A stretch of 64,000 nt of DNA from Haliscomenobacter sp033763495 (GCF_033763495.1 NZ_JANRKL010000030.1:1-64000); one strand, 5' to 3'. Counted from the stretch's first letter, positions 33,330-43,036 are shown. Notes: generated by a model not told the origin, from the sequence alone. Translations and numbers: made by a program.

Positions 33330-33881
33330 TTAAAAAAATATGCCATCCTCAGGGTTTTTACCTTTTACCCCCCGGAAATGATTCAGGATGACTTCGAAGT
33401 CCTGTTCCTTATTGCCAGTGGGGTAAAAAGGCTCGGTAAAAGTCACCGTTTTGGTGCCAAAATCGAGGATCACCATGACGAGCGGCACTTTGGCCCCCAA
33501 TGCGATGTAATAAAACCCGGATTTGAATTCATCGACCCGTTTCCGGGTACCTTCGGGCGTGATGGTGATGATAAAATCAGATTTGGAGTTGAAAATATCC
33601 ACTACGGCATCTACGTAATTGTTGTTTTTGCTCCGATCGACCGGGTAACCACCGAGTGCGCGAAAAATCCAGCCAATGGGCGGTTTAAACAAGGAAGACT
33701 TGCCCAAAAATTTTGCATCAACCCCACGAATGTTACGCAGCAATAACCCCATGGGGAAATCCCAATTGGAAGTATGCGGAGCAACCACCAGAATGTACTT
33801 TCTTAAATGTTTGGGAAAATCACCAATCAGTTTCCAACCCCAGAGTTTGAAATAAATAAAAGAAGAAATGGCTGCCCACAT
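33330..33881 (-). CDS. PlsC-like 1-acyl-glycerol-3-phosphate acyltransferase family protein
   Basis: Small 183-residue acyltransferase. Residues 35-41 carry the H-x4-D catalytic motif (HTSNWD), and TPEGTRKRV (about 112-120) matches the EGTR substrate-binding block. In between, GYPVDRSKNN fits the usual arginine motif. It is shorter than canonical PlsC and lacks an obvious N-terminal membrane helix. It resembles the small Bacteroidota acyltransferase group used for phosphatidate or ornithine/glycine lipid synthesis, and the exact acceptor is not clear. It is isolated between the T9SS protein and the serine dehydratase. Confidence 0.85.
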   Translation of the reverse strand: MWAAISSFIYFKLWGWKLIGDFPKHLRKYILVVAPHTSNWDFPMGLLLRNIRGVDAKFLGKSSLFKPPIGWIFRALGGYPVDRSKNNNYVDAVVDIFNSKSDFIITITPEGTRKRVDEFKSGFYYIALGAKVPLVMVILDFGTKTVTFTEPFYPTGNKEQDFEVILNHFRGVKGKNPEDGIFF

Positions 33882-33949
33882 AAATGCTCAATTTTAAATG
33901 GAAAGATAAAAGAAAAAAAAGAACAATAGTGATGGTCTTTTGAATCAAC

Positions 33950-35380
33950 TCAACATTCTGGCAGTGCAATGGCGATGTTGACCGCCAGGCCTCCCAGGCT
34001 GGTTTCTTTGTATTTGTGGTTCATGTCTTGCGAGGTTTCCCACATGGTTTTGATCACAGCGTCCAGGGTTACCTTGGCTTTTGAGGGATCACTCTCCATG
34101 GCGATTTTAGCCGCCATGATCGCCTTTACTGCCCCCATCGAATTGCGTTCAATGCAGGGGACTTGTACCAGACCACCCACCGGATCACAGGTCAAACCCA
34201 GGTGGTGTTCCATGGCAATTTCAGCCGCCATCAAAGCCTGATCGGGGGTAGCGCCCAAACATTCGGCGAGTGCTGCAGCGGCCATCGCACTGGATACTCC
34301 AATTTCAGCCTGGCACCCCCCCATGGCGGCGCTGATGGTTGAACCTTGTTTGAACAAAGCCCCAACTTGCCCGGCAACCAGCAGAAACCGAACTATGTCT
34401 TCATTCTTGGCCAGGGGTTTGGCAAAACAGAGGTAGTACATCAATACCGATGGAATCACTCCCGCTGCACCATTGGTGGGGGCAGTGACGATGCGGCCAA
34501 AATTGGCATTTTCCTCATTGACGGCCATGGCAAAACAGCCAATCCACTTTACGACTTCCGAAAAACCAATGCGGCTAAAGCGAATGCACTGGATCCATTC
34601 CTGGGCAGAGGCATACTCCCCGTCAGCAAGCAATTTCTGGTTGATGTTAAAAGCCCGGCGCGCAACGTCCAGACCACCCGGCAACATGCCCTCGGTATGG
34701 CAACCCCGATAAATGGCGTCCAACATGACCGACCATATCCTGAGCAGTCGCTCGTCGATTTCCGCCTTGCTCAGGAAGTTTTTTTCATTCTCGTAAACGA
34801 TGTCCGAAATTCTGCACTTGCGCTGCTTGCACCACTGAGTGAGGTCAGCACCACTGGTTATGACATAAGGCACTTCATTTTCTTCACGCAGGGGGGTATT
34901 TTCTTCCCCTTCTTTGACCACAAAACCTCCGCCGATCGAATAATAGGTGCTTTGATGGATGCTGTTGCCTTCTGCGTCAAAAGCATTCAATTGCATGCCA
35001 TTGGCGTGGTAAGGCAACATTTGATAGCCGCGAAAGTGGATCTCGTGTTCGGGATCAAAGGCGATGGGGTGGGTTCCGCCCAACTTGAGTTGTTTGTGTT
35101 CCAGGATTTGCTCGGGTAGAGATTTTACCTCTACAACCGGTACCGTCACCGGGTCTTTTCCGCTCAAGCCCATAAGGATGGCAATATCGGTGCCGTGGCC
35201 CTTACCCGTTAAAGCCAGAGACCCATAGAGCAAAACCTCTAATTTCCGGGTTTTTTCGAGCAGGAATTGTTCGTTCAACTCTTTTACAAAACGCTCTGCG
35301 GCCCGCCACGGGCCAAGGGTATGGGAACTGGAGGGCCCCACCCCAATTTTGAGCATGTCAAATACACTGATGAATTCCAT
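33950..35380 (-). CDS. sdaA: L-serine ammonia-lyase, single-chain Fe-S type
   Basis: Deaminates L-serine to pyruvate and ammonia. The 476-residue chain fuses both family domains: an N-terminal ACT-like/beta part with GVGPSSSHTLGPWRAAERF (about 12-30) and a C-terminal alpha part with AAMGGCQAEIGVSSAMAAAA and TCDPVGGLVQVPCIERN. These hold the cysteines expected to ligate the oxygen-sensitive 4Fe-4S cluster. This is the class I single-chain arrangement of E. coli SdaA. It is followed at 20 bp spacing by a TPR gene on the same strand, with no functional link that I can see. Confidence 0.95.
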   Translation of the reverse strand: MEFISVFDMLKIGVGPSSSHTLGPWRAAERFVKELNEQFLLEKTRKLEVLLYGSLALTGKGHGTDIAILMGLSGKDPVTVPVVEVKSLPEQILEHKQLKLGGTHPIAFDPEHEIHFRGYQMLPYHANGMQLNAFDAEGNSIHQSTYYSIGGGFVVKEGEENTPLREENEVPYVITSGADLTQWCKQRKCRISDIVYENEKNFLSKAEIDERLLRIWSVMLDAIYRGCHTEGMLPGGLDVARRAFNINQKLLADGEYASAQEWIQCIRFSRIGFSEVVKWIGCFAMAVNEENANFGRIVTAPTNGAAGVIPSVLMYYLCFAKPLAKNEDIVRFLLVAGQVGALFKQGSTISAAMGGCQAEIGVSSAMAAAALAECLGATPDQALMAAEIAMEHHLGLTCDPVGGLVQVPCIERNSMGAVKAIMAAKIAMESDPSKAKVTLDAVIKTMWETSQDMNHKYKETSLGGLAVNIAIALPEC

Positions 35381-35400
35381 TTGGTTAGGCGCTTAAGTAA

Positions 35401-36672
35401 TTATCTGTTAAGGCTGACTTTCAATTTTTCAATGTAATCGTTCAAGGTAGCACTAAACATTGGAACCAGGGTAGTGGGGAGTCGGGTTTCTAGTGCAGCC
35501 ATCAAGGCTTTGGCGTCGTCGGTTTTGCCCAACTCGATCAATTGGAAAATGGCGTTGGCGTAGCCGATGCGGTAAAAATTGAGTTGATTGACCAGGTCAG
35601 GACTATTATTAATGGCGGCCTGCTGCTGGGGTAAACTGCTGAGGTTGAAGTTGCGGAGGTAATCCGCTGCGTTTTTGGTTTTTTGGGCGTCACAAGGTTT
35701 GAGTTTTTGCACCAGAACCCCAAATTCCAAATGGCTATCCAGATACAACAAGTCATCCTTGGAGAAACCTGCCGTAAAAAATATGTCACTGGCAAACTGA
35801 TTGCCAATAATGACTTGTAAAAGTACGTATTCGCTGCGCAACAAGAAGTCGCCGTTGATCAGTTCAGGGATGTCCCACTCGAAGGTTTTGTCATTGCCAC
35901 AATCACTGCTGCTGATTTTTGCGGAAACGGGCCCTGGTTTCCAGCTTACCAAATTGGGAATGGCATCAATGCTGACTCCTTCCCGCAAGGTGGCATTGCT
36001 GGCATATGCGGCCAGGTAGAGGCAGTACCAATCGGTATTGAGGAGGTTGACATCGACAATTTGTACATCTAAACGCAGGTTTTCCACCGTTTGCAGGTAA
36101 AAAAGTGGGTATGAAAAATTGTCGCCCGAGCTGAACAGGATGGCATCTTTGGTGCAAGAATTGAGCAAATTCCGTCCCAGTTCCAAACTTGGCTCCAGGT
36201 AAGCGCCCTTACTTTTGCCTTGCCGAAATGCCCAGCGGGCCGAATCGGGCAGGTTTTGAGCCAGGTAACCCATGGCCAGGCCTCCCCATACGGAGCCCAA
36301 TTTGGAATAAGGATCTAGGGCCAATTTTTCCCCCTTGTAGCGCGGCGACAAGCGGATGCATTGCTCCAGGTGCTGGCTGATTTGGGCTACAGTTTTGCGG
36401 TTGCTGCTGGCCACCCAGGTCGCTTCAGCGGCATTGACCCGATCGAGCGCATTGGCCAGGTAGTAATGGATTTCAGGGTTGTTGGGCTGGCTAAGCAGGG
36501 CTTGTTGGAGCTGCTGAGCGGCTTGGGTCATGTTTTGGGTGGCGTACTCCTTTTTAAATTCGGCCTTGGCGGAGGCCAGGAGGGTGGCGGCGCTTTGGGC
36601 AATAGTAACCAGGTTAGTGCTAAGGTTACAAAATACAATCAAGCTGATGTAGATGGAAAATTTGGCGTTCAT
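35401..36672 (-). CDS. exported TPR protein with a DUF2723-like tail
   Basis: Exported 423-residue protein of unknown function. The signal peptide is residues 1-25. Residues 30-150 form two or three TPR helix pairs (AAQQLQQALLSQPNNPEIHYYLANAL). Residues 170-225 contain a stretch (ILFSSGDNFSYPLFYLQTVE ... DVQIVDVNLLNTDWY) that I recognise from the C-terminal soluble part of DUF2723/PMT-like membrane proteins of Bacteroidota, where it reads GDNDTFPLWYLQEVE. Here there is no glycosyltransferase-like membrane part, so this is a stand-alone version. The role of that block is unknown. It may bind envelope glycans, which is speculation. Confidence 0.7.
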   Translation of the reverse strand: MNAKFSIYISLIVFCNLSTNLVTIAQSAATLLASAKAEFKKEYATQNMTQAAQQLQQALLSQPNNPEIHYYLANALDRVNAAEATWVASSNRKTVAQISQHLEQCIRLSPRYKGEKLALDPYSKLGSVWGGLAMGYLAQNLPDSARWAFRQGKSKGAYLEPSLELGRNLLNSCTKDAILFSSGDNFSYPLFYLQTVENLRLDVQIVDVNLLNTDWYCLYLAAYASNATLREGVSIDAIPNLVSWKPGPVSAKISSSDCGNDKTFEWDIPELINGDFLLRSEYVLLQVIIGNQFASDIFFTAGFSKDDLLYLDSHLEFGVLVQKLKPCDAQKTKNAADYLRNFNLSSLPQQQAAINNSPDLVNQLNFYRIGYANAIFQLIELGKTDDAKALMAALETRLPTTLVPMFSATLNDYIEKLKVSLNR

Positions 36673-36763
36673 CGGGTTGAAAATTTGTGTAAAGATGGTG
36701 GAATTTCAGAGGAAGTGGTAGTTTAAAGCTTAGGATTTTTGGGCGGCTTCGCCGCTTGGTTTT

Positions 36764-36864
36764 TTCACCACCTAAGAAACCTAAGGCACTAAAGGGGCAC
36801 CTAAGAGATAACGCTTTTTTTCCTTAGGTGCTCCTTTAGTGCCTTAGGTTTCTTAGGTGGTGAA
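36764..36864. repeat. 42-bp-arm palindrome, CACCACCTAAG family, copy 1
   Basis: Arms 36764-36805 and 36823-36864 match at 41 of 42 positions around a 17-bp loop. The arm starts TTCACCACCTAAGAAACCTA. Related copies are at 55802-55922 and 63495-63615. Confidence 0.9.
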
Positions 36865-36872
36865 AAAATAAA

Positions 36873-37280
36873 TCACTTAAGTTCCCGATAATAATCGTTC
36901 ACAAAGGATTTCTTTCCATTTTTCACAATGCTTGTGCAATTGAAATTAACGAGTAGGCCTTTTGGTATTTTCAACAACTTCATATAGGTTAACACTTGAG
37001 CATCGTGAACGGGTAATATTGCTTCAACGGACTTGAGTTCAATAATGATACAATCTTCGACAACAAAATCAGGTCTTAACTCTGCATCAAGCGTCATTCC
37101 TCCGTAAGTAATAGGAATCGTTAACTGGGATATATAATTTACTTTCCGCAAATCTAGTTCATGTGCCAAACACTTGTGATAAACACTTTCCAGCAGACCT
37201 GGTCCTAAAGCCTTATGAACATTGATGAATGCTCCAGTCAATGTATATTCTAAATCGCAGATAAATTGCCTCGTCAGCAT
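36873..37280 (-). CDS. GxxExxY protein, nuclease-fold family
   Basis: Protein of 135 residues matching the GxxExxY family: INVHKALGPGLLESVYHKCL supplies the G-x-x-E-x-x-Y motif, followed by PDFVVEDCIIIELKSVE, a D...E-x-K pattern as in PD-(D/E)XK nucleases. Members often occur as stand-alone genes scattered among repeats and mobile elements, and their biological role is not settled. Here it sits 8 bp from a 42-bp-arm palindrome, consistent with movement as a unit, although no terminal repeats bracket it. It is probably cytosolic. Confidence 0.88.
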   Translation of the reverse strand: MLTRQFICDLEYTLTGAFINVHKALGPGLLESVYHKCLAHELDLRKVNYISQLTIPITYGGMTLDAELRPDFVVEDCIIIELKSVEAILPVHDAQVLTYMKLLKIPKGLLVNFNCTSIVKNGKKSFVNDYYRELK

Positions 37281-37325
37281 TGGATTTTATTTTCTAATGT
37301 TTAAAATTTGATTCCCTTTCGATGC

Positions 37326-38030
37326 TCACTGCCCCGCTATCGCCAGCGTAGCCATGCTCAGCTTCAAGCCCGGCACCTCCAATAACTGCAAAGCCGCAGC
37401 CTCCAAGGTCGCCCCCGTCGTCAACACATCATCCACCAATAAAATATGCTTCCCTTCCAATTGCTCCGCCTTCCGCACCTGAAAAGCAGTACTGACATTG
37501 TCAAAGCGACTCATCCGCGATTTTTGGGTTTGGGTATTGGTATAGGCCACCCTGCGTAGGTATTGTTCCGCATAAACCACGCCCATACCCTGGGCCAGGC
37601 CCGCTGCAATACAGGCACTTTGATTGTAGCCCCGCTGCCGCTGCCGTCGGGGATGTAAGGGAATTGGGATGATCAAGTCTATGGATTCAAAAAGAGGAGT
37701 GTTGCGCAGGGTTTCTCCGAACATGATCCCCAGTCTGATTCCTACTTCCTGATTGCCGCCGTATTTCAATTGGTGTATCAGTGCCTGTACCCTTCCTCCT
37801 TTGACAAAGTGGAGCATGGCAGCACCAGATTCCAGGGGCACCCGACCCCAAAACCTTTCGGTAAAGGCGTTGTCAACATCCAGATGCTGATCGGTGTAGG
37901 GCAGTTCACAAAGGCATTGTAAACAAATCAGGCTTTGCCTAGGCAGGGCATTTTCTTCACAAGCAGGGCAAAGACGAGGATAAAGCAGGCCGATAAGGTT
38001 ATCGATCCATTCAAGAGCGGTGCTAAACAT
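37326..38030 (-). CDS. comF: ComF-family phosphoribosyltransferase-like protein
   Basis: Protein of 234 residues with an N-terminal zinc ribbon (CPACEENALPRQSLICLQC, about 19-37) and a type I phosphoribosyltransferase domain whose PRPP loop is ILLVDDVLTTGATLEAA (about 197-213). PIPLHPRRQRQRGYNQSACIAAGLA is the other conserved ComF block. In naturally competent bacteria ComF acts in DNA uptake with ComFA and ComEC, but none of those genes is in the window, so a role in competence is only the family default. Confidence 0.92.
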   Translation of the reverse strand: MFSTALEWIDNLIGLLYPRLCPACEENALPRQSLICLQCLCELPYTDQHLDVDNAFTERFWGRVPLESGAAMLHFVKGGRVQALIHQLKYGGNQEVGIRLGIMFGETLRNTPLFESIDLIIPIPLHPRRQRQRGYNQSACIAAGLAQGMGVVYAEQYLRRVAYTNTQTQKSRMSRFDNVSTAFQVRKAEQLEGKHILLVDDVLTTGATLEAAALQLLEVPGLKLSMATLAIAGQ

Positions 38031-38256
38031 GGTAATGGCTTTCGCGGTGGAAGAATGTGGTTTTCGCGAAAGGAGGTGTAAATAAGAGCAGAAGGCAACA
38101 ATATTTACAAATATAAAGCAAGTTATCTAATCTGGCAGTAGATAAATTGTAAATTCCATTTAAAATACCGAATTTGCTGAATGTATAACTTTAACTAGAA
38201 TCCCACAAAACATAGGTTGCTCCCCTTGACTCGACTGTTTATCTAAATCCGACCAC

Positions 38257-40515
38257 ATGAATTGCCTTTTTCGCAGTGTACTTTTTTTTCTGTTTTCTGT
38301 AGCACCTTTCGGGTTATGGGCTCAACAAACATTTGGAAAACTCACCATTCATTTAGGCATCAAAAATCACCGGATTGTCATTGACAGTGCAACTTTTGAG
38401 GATCAGAAACTGGCTTACCCTCCTGATACCAAGGAAGTTTTGACGAAGTTCATTCAGGAGTCCTTCGATCAACTGGATGTACAAATGAAATCAAACTCCA
38501 GCAGTGGATGTTTGAACAGCGGTATTGTTGATTTTAGCGAACTTTCCAGGACATATAGCCAAATCACTGCTTTGGATACAAGTGGAACAGTAGCAGCCCA
38601 GTTGTATGGGGCTGATTCAGGTGATGATATCGCTTTTGATTTTACCAATTATTTATTCGAAGCGCTTGGCAAATGCTTCTGGGAAGGCTCGCCGATAATC
38701 GCCAATACAGATGATTACGACGCCTTGAATTATATGAAGTTGAGTTTCCCGTTGGACATCCGCCCTCCAATCGATTTGGATAAAATGTTGATCGTATGGG
38801 ATCAGAAAGACACCCTAAGTCGAAATCAGACCAAACAAATTCTCAATGGCCTGGATCGTAAGCTTTGGTTCAAAAAAGCCATTTTAACCAAAATTGAGCG
38901 CCACTATTTCCTGCTCAACAATATTTTAGATTACACCATTGGAGATGACTTAATCCTGGTTTTGCCCAATAAAATTGCCAGGGTTCAGGTAAGTACTGAT
39001 CGGGTAGAACAGGTGGATCAAGTTTTTTACAACCTATTGCCCACCAAATTATTCAGGCAATACCTCAAAACCCCAAGAAGCAACCTCACGATTGGGGATT
39101 CCCTTTCTTCCCGCCCTAAATTTAATTTTGACTTGATGAAACAAGGGGGATTAGCCCTCGGGCAACTGCCCGTTTTTGAAACAGACATTTTCCAATGGCA
39201 CCAACTACAATTGAACAAATTGAGCTATTCCCTTAAGGTTGAAGCCACACCCAGCACAGTGTTTCAACGCCAGGACGAACAAGCTCACCTTGAACAGTAC
39301 GTTGATGTCATTGCCGAAAAACTGGCCGATGCTCAGGCCAAAGACAGCAGCAATATAAAAGCAGCCATGCCTACACCCAACGAGGACGGCGTATTGGGCG
39401 CACCTGGGCAGTTCAACCCACAAAACGGAATGGGACATCAAACGCCAATGGAACCAAGTGAGCGCAAAAAAACCGGACTCCGAAGGAATTACCTGGGACT
39501 GGGTTTTGGTTATTACATTCAGGATGCCTTCCAGGTCAATGGCATTTTTCAGCGGCTAATGAAAAATGGCAGCACTTTGTCCGCAAAATTTGGGTATACT
39601 TTTAACGAACAAGGAACTGTAAACGGTGGCCTCTTTGTATCTGCCAACTATTTCCAGGATTACGTTCTTTTCAATACCCTGAAAAAAAGGATGTCCATTC
39701 AATTGACGGCAAATTCCCTGTTTTCGGGCAACCGTGTTTTTGAAGGGGAGAGTTATAAGGAACGCCGCAATGGAGGAAAAATCCTCAGTGAATTAGAATG
39801 GTTCAAAAACCTGAATGGCAATCAACTGCTGTCCCGTTTGTCGTTTACAGCGCAAGAAGTTAGCCTAAGCCGCAGTTTGGATGTGGATAAATCGAGCACT
39901 TCAATAAGCTACTTGGAGTTTGACTTGATTCACAATTATTTTAAAAATCGGGCACAAACCTCCACCCGATTGATGATCGAACCGAATTTCAAATTGGGAT
40001 GGACCAGTGCGGATGGCGGAAAGTCAGTGGATTTGTACACCATTTCCAACCTCCAATTCAGGTTCCGGCAAGATTTGGCCAAAGGCTTCGTGTTTAGTCT
40101 GGCCGGACAAAGTGAATACGACTCCCCCAAAACGCCATTTTTTGAACAATTTGCACTACAAAATTCGCTCAATCGGGGTTTTAAAGAAGATGCCGCCATC
40201 GGCAGATTCAATTGGACGCTGCAACCAGAGTTTTGGACACCAGTTCCACAATTGGGAGCCAAATGGGGCAAAATAAACCAATTTTTATCCCAGAACATCC
40301 GTTTTGCTGTTTTTACAGACATTAGCTATATTGATAAAATATGGGCCGGTAATGGGGACAAAAAGGCTACCTGGTATAGCCCCGGAGTAGGGATTCGTTA
40401 CCTTAAATCGCCCACTCAGATTAATTTGGATTGGGCTTATGGGTTCACGGAGCCCCTGCAAATGAGTGCCAAAGGTCAATTTTCAATTAATTTAATTGTC
40501 AATGGACCACTTTAA
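38257..40515 (+). CDS. exported beta-barrel-like outer-membrane protein, unrecognised
   Basis: Exported 752-residue protein with a signal peptide (ending GLWAQ, about 23). The first 400 residues are soluble with no family recognised, and contain a linker of about 45 residues near 365-410 rich in Asp, Lys, Asn and Gly. From about 410 to the end the sequence alternates hydrophobic and polar residues in aromatic-rich strands (LGLGFGYYIQDAFQVNGIFQ; GGLFVSANYFQDYVLF; FSINLIVNGPL) and ends near the barrel style of outer-membrane proteins. I infer a periplasmic domain plus a C-terminal barrel. The next gene follows by 52 bp and may be its partner. Confidence 0.7.
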   Translation: MNCLFRSVLFFLFSVAPFGLWAQQTFGKLTIHLGIKNHRIVIDSATFEDQKLAYPPDTKEVLTKFIQESFDQLDVQMKSNSSSGCLNSGIVDFSELSRTYSQITALDTSGTVAAQLYGADSGDDIAFDFTNYLFEALGKCFWEGSPIIANTDDYDALNYMKLSFPLDIRPPIDLDKMLIVWDQKDTLSRNQTKQILNGLDRKLWFKKAILTKIERHYFLLNNILDYTIGDDLILVLPNKIARVQVSTDRVEQVDQVFYNLLPTKLFRQYLKTPRSNLTIGDSLSSRPKFNFDLMKQGGLALGQLPVFETDIFQWHQLQLNKLSYSLKVEATPSTVFQRQDEQAHLEQYVDVIAEKLADAQAKDSSNIKAAMPTPNEDGVLGAPGQFNPQNGMGHQTPMEPSERKKTGLRRNYLGLGFGYYIQDAFQVNGIFQRLMKNGSTLSAKFGYTFNEQGTVNGGLFVSANYFQDYVLFNTLKKRMSIQLTANSLFSGNRVFEGESYKERRNGGKILSELEWFKNLNGNQLLSRLSFTAQEVSLSRSLDVDKSSTSISYLEFDLIHNYFKNRAQTSTRLMIEPNFKLGWTSADGGKSVDLYTISNLQFRFRQDLAKGFVFSLAGQSEYDSPKTPFFEQFALQNSLNRGFKEDAAIGRFNWTLQPEFWTPVPQLGAKWGKINQFLSQNIRFAVFTDISYIDKIWAGNGDKKATWYSPGVGIRYLKSPTQINLDWAYGFTEPLQMSAKGQFSINLIVNGPL

Positions 40516-40567
40516 CAATAAAACAGAGAGTTACAATATTTAACTTCACCTAAAAATCCAGTACACA

Positions 40568-41734
40568 ATGGCATCTAGCTTTAACCTTTCAAACAATAAC
40601 AACCAATTTTCTCTAGATACTGAAGGCAATGTGAATGACACGAATGGCCAAAAAATAGGCGTATGGCATACAGACCATCAGAATAACCTCGTCATTCAAA
40701 AACCAGCAAATGCCGATGGAACGCTTCCCCCGCCCATTGTTATTCCGGCCAAATGGGGCTTTAATCCCAACAACCAGTTTTGCCTGCAACAGGCCAATGG
40801 AACGGTACTACTCAATTTCAATGCGGACGAAACAGTCATTCCGGAATACGAATTGCGCAATGCCCTACTACGCGTCAGGCCGGATATGACGAAGGACTTT
40901 CAATTCTTCATCAACGGAGACTGGAACATGACTCCCGATCATTTGCTCCAGTTTACCGTAAATGGTGCTACTTCCACCATCGATGGGGTTTTGGCCGACA
41001 CCAAAAGCCGTTTCATTTATAATTTCAGGGACAAAACCCGCCCATTTGTTTCCTCCCGCCTAACCTTTAGTGGAGCCTGGCAACAACAAACGGTGGATGG
41101 GGTGCCCAAATTAAGTTTCACTTACAACCTCGCTGATGGGTCTACAAAAACTTTTGCCCTGCCAGGAGACCTCGTCATCAGCAAAGGAAGTAACCAGTTC
41201 AAATACTCCTACAATAAAAACGACCGGAGTTTTGGGGTGAGCCTCCTAGGCTTTTTAAAGATCAGTGAAAACCTGATCATTAGTTACACCCTGGATAAGC
41301 AGTCATCACAAAATGGAGATGAATTGGTGTCTACAACCACTTTTACCATGCAGGCTGCGTTCGTGGGTAAGCAGTTTGAAGGTGACCTCAATCTCGCCCT
41401 GGTCCGTGACGACAACACCCCAGGCAATTACACCCTTGCCGTGACCGGAGAATACACCGGGGTGGTGGGCGATACCAAGGTAATGATCGGATTCCGCTTC
41501 AGCCAAATTCGGGCCAATGGCAAAGTAACCCGCACCGTTGGCATCGGGGGCTCTTTTATTTTGAAAAATGGCCAGATTAGTTACTTGCTGGATGTTGGCC
41601 AAAATACCATAAGCCTCACGTTGGGCGTAGAAATTCGCCTGAAGAATGGCGCGGCGGTGGATTCAAAGCTGAACATTACCTCCGAAAATGGAGAAGTGCA
41701 ATCCATTAACTTCTTGCTGGGTGTTTCCTTTTAA
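40568..41734 (+). CDS. beta-rich protein of unknown function
   Basis: Protein of 388 residues with no signal peptide, no cysteine-rich motif and no family recognised. It begins with a run of Ser and Asn (SSFNLSNNNNQ) and continues as regularly alternating beta strands to a final LLGVSF, a C-terminal Phe like that of outer-membrane proteins even though export signals are absent. Repeated short strands such as KTFALPGDLVISKGSNQFKY and FTMQAAFVGKQFEGDLNLAL suggest a beta-solenoid or large sandwich. It is co-directional with the barrel-like gene upstream and closes with a weak hairpin. Confidence 0.65.
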   Translation: MASSFNLSNNNNQFSLDTEGNVNDTNGQKIGVWHTDHQNNLVIQKPANADGTLPPPIVIPAKWGFNPNNQFCLQQANGTVLLNFNADETVIPEYELRNALLRVRPDMTKDFQFFINGDWNMTPDHLLQFTVNGATSTIDGVLADTKSRFIYNFRDKTRPFVSSRLTFSGAWQQQTVDGVPKLSFTYNLADGSTKTFALPGDLVISKGSNQFKYSYNKNDRSFGVSLLGFLKISENLIISYTLDKQSSQNGDELVSTTTFTMQAAFVGKQFEGDLNLALVRDDNTPGNYTLAVTGEYTGVVGDTKVMIGFRFSQIRANGKVTRTVGIGGSFILKNGQISYLLDVGQNTISLTLGVEIRLKNGAAVDSKLNITSENGEVQSINFLLGVSF

Positions 41735-41742
41735 CAAAAAAC

Positions 41743-41881
41743 GTCTGCCTCGAAAATCGCGACAGACGCCTCAAAACAAAACGAAAAACCAACTTTAAAC
41801 AAGTCTTTTAGTATCGCAGAAAAATTAACTTCCCGATTTGGGTTGAATAAATTGAACAGGATTCTAAGAGACTTGTTTAAA
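41743..41881. repeat. hairpin plus an 18-bp-arm inverted repeat after gene 40568-41734
   Basis: A short stem (GTCTG/CAGAC near 41745-41770) is followed by the inverted repeat TTTAAACAAGTCTTTTAG (41794-41811) and CTAAGAGACTTGTTTAAA (41864-41881), with 17 of 18 matches across a 52-bp loop. They lie between convergent genes and probably terminate both transcripts. Confidence 0.65.
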
Positions 41882-41896
41882 TCGGCCTGTTAAACT

Positions 41897-43036
41897 TTAT
41901 TGATTTTTCTGCTCACGCAGTTTCACCGGTATGGTAATGGACTTGCTTTTCCGCAAAACCTTCAAGTTTACCGTATCACCTACCTTAGCGCGACCTACCA
42001 CTTCTTGGAGTTCTGGAATCGATTTTACCTCACGGCCATCGATGCCAACAATCACATCATTGACCTGTAAGCCAGCGTATTGAGCCGAACCTCCTTCTTC
42101 CAAACCTTCAATCACTACACCTTGTGAGATGTCCACATTCAATTCTTTGGCAAACTCACTGTCCAACTCCTGGATCGTCACCCCGAGGTAAGGCCGCTTG
42201 TAACCTCCAAAACTGATGATGTCATCTACCACCCGGCGTACCAGGTTCACCGGAATGGCGAAGCTGTAACCCTGGAAGGAGCCCGTACGAGTAGCGATAG
42301 CCGTATTGATGCCAATCAGTTTGCCTTGAGCATCTACCAGTGCTCCCCCACTATTGCCAGGGTTCACGGCAGCGTCCGTTTGAATGAAGGCTTCAATGGC
42401 TGCGCCTTTACCCAAAAGGTCGATGTTGCGGCCTTTGGCACTGATGATACCTGCGGTAACTGTTGAGGTCAGTTCAAAGGGGTTACCTACGGCCAGTACC
42501 CATTCGCCGATGCGGGCTTCGTCGGAGTTGCCCACTTCAGTAGGGGTCAGCCCGGTGGCGTCAATTTTGATGACAGCCAGGTCGGTTCTTTTATCGGTAC
42601 CCACCAGGGTTGCTTTGAATTTACGGTTGTCGGAAAGGGTAACTTCCAGTTCGTTGGCCCCTTCCACTACGTGGTTGTTGGTGATGATGTACCCATTTTC
42701 GGAATAAATGACCCCGGAACCAGAGCCTTCCGCTGGTGCGCCACCACCACGGCCACCAAATGGAGAAAAGAAAAAGAAATCGTCCTGGTTGGAGCGGGCA
42801 GTTCGGGCAATTTTAGCGGTGATGTTCACTACCGAGGGTGTTGCTTTTTGCGCTGCTTGTACAAAATCAAAGGGCACGGAGCCTGACCAGGCGGGTAAAT
42901 TAACGGGTCGGGTGTAAGATACCGCTTCGGTTTTAAGGGTTTCGGCATTCTTCTCAGCATTGAGAAAATGGCTGCCAGTCAGGGTGATCACTCCACCCAA
43001 GACTCCGGAGAATACTAAAGCAATCCACTGCTTCAT
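41897..43036 (-). CDS. DegP/HtrA-family serine protease with PDZ domain
   Basis: Periplasmic protein-quality-control protease of 379 residues. An N-terminal signal anchor (about 5-22) is followed by the trypsin-like domain with catalytic triad H122 (ITNNHVVEGA), D152 (KRTDLAVIKI) and S229 (NPGNSGGALV), and one C-terminal PDZ domain (about 275-370: RPYLGVTIQELD ... LQVNDVIVGIDGREV). A short Gly-rich insert (FGGRGGGAP) precedes the active site. One PDZ rather than two makes it DegS-like in layout, though the Bacteroidota enzyme is usually called Do-like. It is probably stress regulated. Confidence 0.94.
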   Translation of the reverse strand: MKQWIALVFSGVLGGVITLTGSHFLNAEKNAETLKTEAVSYTRPVNLPAWSGSVPFDFVQAAQKATPSVVNITAKIARTARSNQDDFFFFSPFGGRGGGAPAEGSGSGVIYSENGYIITNNHVVEGANELEVTLSDNRKFKATLVGTDKRTDLAVIKIDATGLTPTEVGNSDEARIGEWVLAVGNPFELTSTVTAGIISAKGRNIDLLGKGAAIEAFIQTDAAVNPGNSGGALVDAQGKLIGINTAIATRTGSFQGYSFAIPVNLVRRVVDDIISFGGYKRPYLGVTIQELDSEFAKELNVDISQGVVIEGLEEGGSAQYAGLQVNDVIVGIDGREVKSIPELQEVVGRAKVGDTVNLKVLRKSKSITIPVKLREQKNQ

